Shown piece by piece: positions 1-5,574 of a stretch of DNA of 5,961 bases. The stretch is from Candidatus Falkowiibacteriota bacterium (lineage in GTDB: Bacteria; Patescibacteriota; Patescibacteriia; Patescibacteriales; WJLG01). The translations under genes and the position numbers were made by a program. The stretch's first letter is position 1. Every line of letters begins with the position of its first letter. A model generated the notes under the pieces. That model had not been told where the DNA came from. It did not search any database and worked only from the letters and a program-made list of their open reading frames with translations. Location: NCBI GenBank assembly GCA_014728685.1, contig WJLG01000035.1:1-5961 (forward strand), read 5' to 3'.

Positions 1-825
1 GCCAAAGACGCTAAGGAAAAGGTTTATGTTTTAGGCGGAGGCAGCAATGTCTTGGTAAGCGATCAGGGAGTGAACGGCTTGGTGATAGTGCTTAAAAATA
101 ATGAGGTCAAAGCAATGGGTTCCCGCCTGCATTGCGCCGGTGGAGCTTCTTTGGCTTATGTTATTTCCGCGGCCAAACGGGAAAGCTTGACCGGTCTTGA
201 GTGGGGATTTGGCATTCCTAAGGCGACAATTGGCGGGTCGGTCAGGGGTAATGCCGGTGCTTTCGGCCAGCAGATGGGAGATATTGTGGAAACAGTCGAG
301 GCTTTTAATATGGAAAAAGAGCGTTTTCAATTCTTTTCTAACACAGATTGCCAATTCGGATATAGGACTAGCATTTTCAAAAAAGACCCGAATTTCATAA
401 TCTGGGGCGTGACCTTGAAAATGGAAAAAGCCGGTCAGCCTGAGATCGATAAAAAGATAGAAGGCAATATGGAATACCGCGACAAGGGTCAGCCGAAATT
501 GCCATCAGCCGGAAGCGTATTCAAAAATATATTTTTCGAGGACATAAAGAAAGTGAATGAAGAATTAGCCCTGCACCTGATCAAAGAAAAAAAGGTCAAA
601 GGAAACAAGGTCGGAGCCGGCGCTTTGATCGATATGCTTGGCTTCAAAGGCCGGGTCATGGGCGGAGCCAAGGTCAGTCTTGAGCATGCCAATTTTATCG
701 TGAACACCGGCCGGGCGACTGCCGAAGATGTGTTGAAGTTGGCTGATTACATACAAAAAGAGGTCAAGCAAAGGTTCAAGGTGCAATTGGAATTGGAAAT
801 GCAGCTGATGGGATTTCAAGAATAA
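1..825 (+). CDS. murB: UDP-N-acetylmuramate dehydrogenase MurB (5'-truncated by the window edge)
   Basis: MurB is the cytoplasmic FAD enzyme that reduces UDP-GlcNAc-enolpyruvate to UDP-MurNAc with NADPH, the second committed step of peptidoglycan precursor synthesis. The reading frame is open from base 1, so the true start lies upstream; judging by family layout about 30-50 N-terminal residues are missing. Numbering from the first visible codon, the FAD-binding GGGSN motif is at 12-16, the GIPKATIGG / NAGAFG region at 71-89, YRTSIFK with the catalytic Arg at 122, PSAGSVFKN with the proton-donor Ser at 172, and the catalytic Glu at 266 near the C-terminus. All three catalytic residues are therefore present. 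The 50-residue Arg-to-Ser spacing and lack of a long Tyr loop resemble type II (S. aureus-like) MurB, but there is an extra segment of about 20 residues after SVFKN. A short internal TTG/ATG start would cut into the FAD motif and is not credible. The gene ends in TAA 17 bp before cca, so the two are probably cotranscribed. Confidence 0.96.
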   Translation, partial: AKDAKEKVYVLGGGSNVLVSDQGVNGLVIVLKNNEVKAMGSRLHCAGGASLAYVISAAKRESLTGLEWGFGIPKATIGGSVRGNAGAFGQQMGDIVETVEAFNMEKERFQFFSNTDCQFGYRTSIFKKDPNFIIWGVTLKMEKAGQPEIDKKIEGNMEYRDKGQPKLPSAGSVFKNIFFEDIKKVNEELALHLIKEKKVKGNKVGAGALIDMLGFKGRVMGGAKVSLEHANFIVNTGRATAEDVLKLADYIQKEVKQRFKVQLELEMQLMGFQE

Positions 826-842
826 ATTTAGATTAATATTAA

Positions 843-2333
843 ATGACTTTGCCAAAAAATATAAAAAAGATAATAAGCGAATTGGAAGATAAGGACTTCG
901 AAGCTTTTATCGTGGGCGGCTGCGTCCGCGATATTTTGCTTGGCAAAGAGCCTTCGGATTGGGATATCACCACCAATGCCAAGCCGGAAGACATCCTAAA
1001 GATTTTTCCGGATGGCAAATACGAGAATGATTTCGGAACAGTGATCTTGCCTATCAAGAACAAAAAAGGCGAGACCGAAGAAGTTTACGAGATCACCACT
1101 TACAGAAGCGAGAAGGGTTATTCTGATAGAAGAAGGCCGGATCAGGTTTTGTTCGAAAAGGATCTTGATAAGGATCTTTCCAGGCGTGATTTTACCGTCA
1201 ACGCCTTGGCCATGAGGCCTAAGAAAAGCAAACTGCCTTTGAATGAAGATCTGCTTTCCCATGTTCATGAAAAAGACGACCAAGTGATCGTCGATCTGTT
1301 CGGGGGAATGAAAGATCTGAAGAAAAAGATCATCCGCGCCGTCGGCGAGCCGGTCGACCGTTTTCGCGAGGATGCCCTAAGGATGATGCGGGCCATCAGG
1401 CTTTCAGCGCAGCTTGATTTTTCACTCGAGCCCAAGACGCAAAGAGCCATATCCAAAATGGCCGGCAGCATCAAATTCATAGCCAAAGAAAGGATCGCGA
1501 TCGAATTGGTGAAGATATTGTCATCGGATAAGTCTTATGAGGGGATAATGGACTTGCACAAGGCTAAGCTGCTTCAGTATATATTGCCCGAATTGGAACA
1601 TGGCGTCGGAGTCGGGCAGAATTATCATCATATCAATGATGTTTTCGAGCACAATGTCTTGTCTTTGAAATATTGCTCGTCAAAAGATTGGAGAGTGAGA
1701 TTGGCCGCGCTCTTGCATGATGTCGGCAAGGTCAAGACCAAAAAGATAATCAAAGGACAGCCGACTTTTTATAATCATGAATACGCCAGCGCCAACATTG
1801 CCAGAAGGGTCTGCAAGCGCCTGCGCTTCTCGAGCAAGGATTCGGAAAAGATAATTACGCTTATCCGCGGGCATATGTTCTATTATAATGTCGACGAAGT
1901 GACGGCTGCGTCGGTCAGGCGCCTTATCAAGAAAGTCGGCGAAGAGAATTTGGAAGATCTGATCGCTCTGCGCATCGGCGACCGTCTAGGGTCCGGAGTG
2001 AAAAAAGCCATGCCCTACAAGCTCAGGCATCTGAAATATATGTTCGAAAGAGTGCGTAAGGATCCGGTATCGGTCAAATGCTTGAAGATAAACGGCGATG
2101 ACCTGATAAAAAAATTGAAGATAGAACCAAGCCCTAAGATCGGCGAGATACTGGATGTCCTACTCTCGGAAGTCATAGAAGATCCGAAGAAGAACGAAAA
2201 AAAATATTTGGAAAAAAGAGCCCGGGAATTGAACGAGATGGATTCGGCCGATCTGAGGAAAAAAGCCAAAGAAGTGATAGAGGAAGAAAGGCAAAGAGAG
2301 AATAGCGCGCTTAAAAGGGAATTTAGGGTATAA
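843..2333 (+). CDS. cca: CCA-adding tRNA nucleotidyltransferase with HD domain (class II)
   Basis: This enzyme builds or repairs the 3' CCA end of tRNAs from CTP and ATP without a nucleic-acid template. The 496-residue product begins with the class II nucleotidyltransferase head: VGGCVRD at 24-30 and the metal-binding DWD at 39-41 within DWDITTNA. The flexible-loop region RRRPDQV lies at 96-102, RRDFTVNA at 114-121, and the nucleotide-selecting EDALR (EDxxR) at 176-180. An intact loop between the DxD and RRDFT motifs favours full CCA addition over a CC-only enzyme, and the DWDITT form argues against poly(A) polymerase. An HD phosphohydrolase-like domain follows, with H270, H292-D293 (HDVGK), H312, H344 and D380 as likely metal ligands. 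The INGDDLI..IGEIL segment (416-437) matches the usual C-terminal part, and residues from about 460 form a highly charged, probably helical tail. The ATG at 843 gives the normal N-terminus just before the GGxVRD strand. No Shine-Dalgarno is visible in the 17-bp gap from murB, so translational coupling is plausible. Confidence 0.95.
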   Translation: MTLPKNIKKIISELEDKDFEAFIVGGCVRDILLGKEPSDWDITTNAKPEDILKIFPDGKYENDFGTVILPIKNKKGETEEVYEITTYRSEKGYSDRRRPDQVLFEKDLDKDLSRRDFTVNALAMRPKKSKLPLNEDLLSHVHEKDDQVIVDLFGGMKDLKKKIIRAVGEPVDRFREDALRMMRAIRLSAQLDFSLEPKTQRAISKMAGSIKFIAKERIAIELVKILSSDKSYEGIMDLHKAKLLQYILPELEHGVGVGQNYHHINDVFEHNVLSLKYCSSKDWRVRLAALLHDVGKVKTKKIIKGQPTFYNHEYASANIARRVCKRLRFSSKDSEKIITLIRGHMFYYNVDEVTAASVRRLIKKVGEENLEDLIALRIGDRLGSGVKKAMPYKLRHLKYMFERVRKDPVSVKCLKINGDDLIKKLKIEPSPKIGEILDVLLSEVIEDPKKNEKKYLEKRARELNEMDSADLRKKAKEVIEEERQRENSALKREFRV

Positions 2334-2380
2334 AACCGTTTTTCAAAATTCATTTTAAAAAACGGTTTTTTGTTTGTTTT
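2332..2380 (+). terminator. Rho-independent terminator after cca
   Basis: A perfect 12-bp inverted repeat, AAAACCGTTTTT at 2332-2343 against AAAAACGGTTTT at 2358-2369, overlaps the last two bases of the cca stop codon. The 14-nt interior can add four A-T pairs (2345-2348 with 2353-2356) past one C/A mismatch. The 3' arm runs into a T-rich tail up to 2380, interrupted only by G at 2372 and 2376. The stem has just three G-C pairs, so strength is uncertain, but the hairpin plus T-run directly behind the stop is the classic intrinsic-terminator layout. It would separate murB-cca from raiA-secA. Confidence 0.75.
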
Positions 2381-2402
2381 AAGCTGAATTTAGGGCTATA
2401 AT
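2374..2402 (+). promoter_or_regulatory. Candidate sigma70-type promoter for raiA-secA (upstream copy)
   Basis: A perfect TATAAT (-10) lies at 2397-2402, with TTGTTT at 2374-2379 exactly 17 bp upstream as a weak -35 (three of six bases). The -10 sits inside the odd-length palindrome CTATAATATAG (2396-2406). Transcription would start near 2409 and give a leader of about 55 nt before the raiA ATG. The -35 lies in the T-rich tail of the preceding terminator. The region is A/T-rich, so chance matches are easy; the position just downstream of a terminator is the main support. Confidence 0.45.
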
Positions 2403-2410
2403 ATAGTTAG

Positions 2411-2439
2411 TTGACTTAAAGGGTCCAATGCTCTAAAGT
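2411..2439 (+). promoter_or_regulatory. Candidate sigma70-type promoter for raiA-secA (downstream copy)
   Basis: TTGACT at 2411-2416 matches the -35 consensus at five of six positions. Exactly 17 bp later TAAAGT at 2434-2439 matches the -10 at four of six. A perfect TATAAT also occurs at 2442-2447, but it is 25 bp from this -35 and nothing like a -35 stands 16-18 bp before it. If that box were used, the transcript would begin about 10 nt before the raiA ATG, making the mRNA nearly leaderless. The sequence alone does not decide which box is used. Confidence 0.35.
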
Positions 2440-2463
2440 TATATAATAAGTAAACAAAAAAAT

Positions 2464-2772
2464 ATGAAAACACAGATCAAAGGCACAAATATGGAGCTGA
2501 CTGAGCCGATAAAAGGCTATGTTCAGCAAAAAATCGATATGTTGGATAAATATCTGGGGAATCTGACCGTGCAAATAGCCGATATAGAGGTCGGTGTCGA
2601 GAATAACCATCACCAGCATGGAGATATCTTTTTTTGCGAGATCAATATGGCTGTTCCCGGAGATCTGTTGCGCGTACGAAAGGTGGAAGAGGATCTGTAT
2701 AAGGCTATAGACAAGGCCAAGGATCATATGAAAGAAATGATCATTAAGCATAAAGATAAACATAATATTTGA
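2464..2772 (+). CDS. raiA: Ribosome hibernation-promoting factor, short HPF/YfiA (RaiA) family
   Basis: Members of this family bind the decoding centre of the 30S subunit in stress or stationary phase, block tRNA and mRNA entry and protect idle ribosomes. The 102-residue product has the size and layout of E. coli HPF/YfiA. It opens with a beta strand (KTQIKGTNMELTEPI), followed by a helix (IKGYVQQKIDMLDKYL), central strands including IADIEVGVE, and a C-terminal helix ending in the basic KHKDK, which matches the same short motif near the HPF C-terminus. The C-terminal dimerisation domain of long HPF is absent, so on its own it would not be expected to make 100S dimers the way long HPF does. 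The ATG at 2464 gives the standard N-terminus; the A-rich sequence before it has no Shine-Dalgarno. It is the only complete gene here ending in TGA. secA starts 36 bp downstream, an adjacency also known in Firmicutes. An hpf symbol would be equally acceptable. Confidence 0.93.
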   Translation: MKTQIKGTNMELTEPIKGYVQQKIDMLDKYLGNLTVQIADIEVGVENNHHQHGDIFFCEINMAVPGDLLRVRKVEEDLYKAIDKAKDHMKEMIIKHKDKHNI

Positions 2773-2808
2773 TATAGAATGATTTTTCTGTATTTGAATC
2801 GATAAATT

Positions 2809-5511
2809 ATGAGTTTACTGTCAAAAATTTTCGGGGATCCGAATGAAAAGATAATCAAAAAGATCGAACCGATCGTGGCTGAGATCAATGCTTTGGAAGA
2901 AAAGTATAAAGCCATGAGCGACGACGAGTTGTCATCGCTGACAGCGGATTTCAAAGATCGTCTTAAAGACGCGGACGATAAGGATCTGCCAAGAAAATTG
3001 GATGAGATATTGCCGGAGGCGTTTGCGGCTGTGCGTGAAGCGGCCAGAAGAAAGCTTGGCCAAAGGCATTATGATGTTCAGCTTGTCGGCGGCATAATAT
3101 TACATCGCGGGCAGATCGCGGAAATGAAAACCGGTGAAGGTAAAACTTTGGTGGCCACTTTGGCTTTGTATTTGAATGCTTTGACCGGCAAGGGGGCGCA
3201 ATTGATCACGGTCAATGATTATCTGTCCAAAGTCGGTGCGGGCTGGATGGCTCCGGTTTACGGTTTTTTGGGTTTGACGGTCGGCGTGATAGTGAACAAT
3301 GCTTCTTTTGTGTATGATCCTGATTTCAATGATGAAAGCCAGTACGATCATAGGTTGAAGAATCTGCGTCCGGCAAACCGGAAGGAAGTTTACGAGTGCG
3401 ATATTGTCTATGGCACCAATAATGAATTCGGTTTTGATTATCTGCGCGATAATATGGCTCCGACCCTGGGGCATAAGGTGCAAAAGGAATTGAGCTTTGC
3501 CATAATCGATGAGGTTGACTCGATCTTGATAGATGAGGCCAGAACTCCTTTGATAATCTCCGCTCCGGCCGAACAGTCGACTGATAAATATTATAAATAT
3601 GCCAATCTGGTGAGAAGGCTGAAAGAGAATGAGGATTACAATGTTGATGAGAAGATGAGGTCCGTGACCTTGACGGATGAAGGAATAGCTAAGATGGAAG
3701 AGTGGCTGGGTATGGGCAATATCTATGTGGAGAAGGGCATATCGGAAGTTCATCATATCGAACAGGCTTTGAAAGCCGAGGTTCTTTTTAAGAATGAGAA
3801 GGATTATGTGGTCAAGGCTGATGAGGTCATAATTGTCGATGAGTTCACCGGCAGATTGATGCCCGGCCGAAGGTATAGCGAGGGCTTGCATCAGGCGATC
3901 GAGGCCAAAGAAGGGGTTGAGATCAAGAGAGAATCCCAAACTTTGGCTACTATCACTTTTCAGAATTATTTTAGAATGTACAAAAAGCTTGCCGGTATGA
4001 CCGGTACGGCTGTCACGGAAGCCGAGGAATTTTCCAAGATCTACGGACTTGAAGTCATTGTCATCCCCACGAACAGGCCGGTGACCAGGATGGATAAGAA
4101 CGATCTTATCTATAGGAATGAAACCGGTAAGTTGAAAGCGGTGATCAAGGATGTCAAAGAAAGGTATAAAAAGGGCCAGCCGGTATTGATCGGTACTATC
4201 TCCATAGAAAAAAATCAGCTTTTAGGAGAGGCGATGAAAGCCGAAGGGCTTGATCCGCAGATGCTTAATGCCAAGAATCATGAAAAGGAAGCGCGCATCA
4301 TTGCCGATGCCGGCCGCGTCGGAGCCATAACCGTTGCCACCAATATGGCCGGCCGCGGAGTTGATATAGTTTTGGGAGGACCTAACGGCGAGGAACAGGA
4401 AAAGGTCAAGGAATTAGGCGGACTTTATGTGATCGGTACTGAAAGGCATGAATCAAGACGCATCGATAATCAGCTCAGGGGAAGAGCCGGAAGACAAGGT
4501 GATCCGGGCGAGTCGCGTTTTTATGTTTCAGCCGAAGATGACTTGATGCGTATTTTCGGAGGCGACAGAATGAAAGGCCTGATGGCCACTTTGCGCGTGC
4601 CCGAAGATATGCCGATCGAGAACAAGATGATCACCCGATCGATCGAGGCGGCGCAGAAAAGAGTGGAAGGTAATAATTTTGACATTAGAAAACATCTTTT
4701 GGACTATGATGATGTTTTGAATAAGCACAGAGAGAATATTTATAGAAGAAGGGATAATATTTTGGAAATATCCAAAAATGATCCCGAAGGCCTGTCGCGG
4801 ATGGTTTTGGAAATAATCGAGAACGAATTGGAGCAAGTGGTCAGCTTTCATACAGCCGGCGATGATATAAAAACTTGGAATTTGAAAGAGATATACGAAG
4901 TCGTAAATACTATTTTCCCGGTCGAAAAGAAATTGGAAACCGACCTTTCGAGCCTGGCGGATGAGACCAAGAAATTGGAGCAAGCCAAAGCAAGAACGGA
5001 AATAATCGAACATTTGGCGGTTATGGCCAAAGAAAAATATAAGGAGATGAAAGACAAATTCAATGCCAATGGTTTCAATTGGTCTGACTTGGAAAAGGAT
5101 ATTATGATCCGCTCGATAGACAATCTTTGGATCGATCATTTGGAAGCTATGACCCACTTGAGGCGGGGCATCGGCTTGCAAGGATACGGCCAGAGGGATC
5201 CCTTGGTGGAATACAAGAAAGAAGCTTATAGGATGTTCACCGAGTTGAATAATTTGATAGACAATCAAGTGGTTTATAGTATATATAAACTGGGGATGAT
5301 AGAAGAAGAGGCGGCTATGGGCTTTCAATCTCCGAATTTGCTTGAACGCGCCAGTAATTTTTCCGGTGCGGCCAAGACTATGGGTGAGAAGGCCGGAGCT
5401 ACGGAAAATATCAAGATCAAAGCCAAGGATGCTGATGGCAATAAAGTTGGCAGGAACGATCCTTGCCCTTGCGGTTCAGGCAAGAAGTATAAAAAGTGCT
5501 GCGGGAAGTAA
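2809..5511 (+). CDS. secA: Preprotein translocase motor ATPase SecA
   Basis: SecA is the ATP-driven motor that pushes unfolded preproteins through SecYEG at the inner face of the cytoplasmic membrane. The 900-residue length matches E. coli SecA (901). NBD1 holds Walker A MKTGEGKT (106-113), TVNDYL (134-139), NEFGFDYLRDNM (from 205) and Walker B with DEVDS (234-238). The preprotein cross-linking domain follows to about 395. NBD2 holds TNMAGRGVDIVLGG (511-524) and motif VI QLRGRAGRQGDPG (555-567). The scaffold segment FDIRKHLLDYDDV is at 624-636. The two-helix finger (about 765-815) carries WIDHLEAM and the fingertip Tyr at 793. The tail ends with a SEC-C zinc site whose Cys residues are 886, 888, 897 and 898. 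Two variants stand out: VGAG at 142-145 where most SecAs read RDAE, and an extra acidic/aromatic segment at about 165-188. The ATG at 2809 fits the usual MSLLSKIFG N-terminus; no Shine-Dalgarno precedes it, and coupling to raiA is possible. SecA2-type shortening is not seen, so this is the housekeeping SecA. Confidence 0.99.
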   Translation: MSLLSKIFGDPNEKIIKKIEPIVAEINALEEKYKAMSDDELSSLTADFKDRLKDADDKDLPRKLDEILPEAFAAVREAARRKLGQRHYDVQLVGGIILHRGQIAEMKTGEGKTLVATLALYLNALTGKGAQLITVNDYLSKVGAGWMAPVYGFLGLTVGVIVNNASFVYDPDFNDESQYDHRLKNLRPANRKEVYECDIVYGTNNEFGFDYLRDNMAPTLGHKVQKELSFAIIDEVDSILIDEARTPLIISAPAEQSTDKYYKYANLVRRLKENEDYNVDEKMRSVTLTDEGIAKMEEWLGMGNIYVEKGISEVHHIEQALKAEVLFKNEKDYVVKADEVIIVDEFTGRLMPGRRYSEGLHQAIEAKEGVEIKRESQTLATITFQNYFRMYKKLAGMTGTAVTEAEEFSKIYGLEVIVIPTNRPVTRMDKNDLIYRNETGKLKAVIKDVKERYKKGQPVLIGTISIEKNQLLGEAMKAEGLDPQMLNAKNHEKEARIIADAGRVGAITVATNMAGRGVDIVLGGPNGEEQEKVKELGGLYVIGTERHESRRIDNQLRGRAGRQGDPGESRFYVSAEDDLMRIFGGDRMKGLMATLRVPEDMPIENKMITRSIEAAQKRVEGNNFDIRKHLLDYDDVLNKHRENIYRRRDNILEISKNDPEGLSRMVLEIIENELEQVVSFHTAGDDIKTWNLKEIYEVVNTIFPVEKKLETDLSSLADETKKLEQAKARTEIIEHLAVMAKEKYKEMKDKFNANGFNWSDLEKDIMIRSIDNLWIDHLEAMTHLRRGIGLQGYGQRDPLVEYKKEAYRMFTELNNLIDNQVVYSIYKLGMIEEEAAMGFQSPNLLERASNFSGAAKTMGEKAGATENIKIKAKDADGNKVGRNDPCPCGSGKKYKKCCGK

Positions 5512-5512
5512 A

Positions 5513-5574
5513 TTATCAATTATAAGTCTTCAAACTTCAATTATTGAAGATTGAAGTTTGATAATTGAAAATTA
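5513..5574. repeat. Heptanucleotide repeat array arranged as an inverted repeat, between secA and murI
   Basis: The whole secA-murI gap is built from 7-bp units. On the right, four head-to-tail units occupy 5544-5550 (TTGAAGA), 5551-5557 (TTGAAGT), 5558-5564 (TTGATAA) and 5565-5571 (TTGAAAA). On the left, four units at 5513-5519, 5520-5526, 5527-5533 and 5534-5540 are the same motif in reverse complement; the second is degenerate. The arms can pair in two registers. Unshifted, they form a stem of about 28 bp with five mismatches and a 3-nt loop (5541-5543). Shifted by one unit, they pair perfectly at 5531-5540 with 5551-5560 and at 5516-5523 with 5561-5568, leaving a 7-nt bulge and a 10-nt loop. 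There is no T-run after the right arm, so a standard intrinsic terminator is unlikely. A role in mRNA processing, transcript-end protection or murI control is possible but unproven. Confidence 0.85.

Noticed and set aside
843..2333. Poly(A) polymerase instead of CCA-adding enzyme
   Set aside because: The DWDITTNA, RRRPDQV and EDALR motifs and the attached HD domain fit CCA-adding enzymes better; the PAP-specific N-terminal signature is not seen.
2416..2763. 115-codon antisense frame opposite raiA
   Set aside because: It is a shadow of raiA, which has clear HPF family features; the antisense product shows no recognisable family.
2770..2772. Recoded UGA (genetic code 4 or 25) in raiA
   Set aside because: The protein ends where other short HPFs end, shortly after KHKDK, and no other gene in the window has an in-frame TGA.
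3100..3939. 279-codon antisense open frame inside secA
   Set aside because: It lies wholly opposite a strongly conserved secA region. The translation is rich in I, L, H, Q and F without recognisable motifs, as expected of a mirror frame of this codon usage.
4528..5328. 266-codon antisense open frame inside secA
   Set aside because: It is entirely opposite secA NBD2, scaffold and finger coding sequence, with no domain motif and no promoter or start context of its own.
5342..5554. 70-codon + strand frame over the end of secA and into the repeat
   Set aside because: It begins inside secA in another frame, has no recognisable motif, and its tail is only translated heptamer repeat.
5513..5574. 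CRISPR array or classic intrinsic terminator as explanation for the secA-murI repeat
   Set aside because: Units are 7 bp without spacers, which excludes CRISPR. The right arm is followed by GAAAATTAATG rather than a T-run, which argues against a standard terminator on the + strand.
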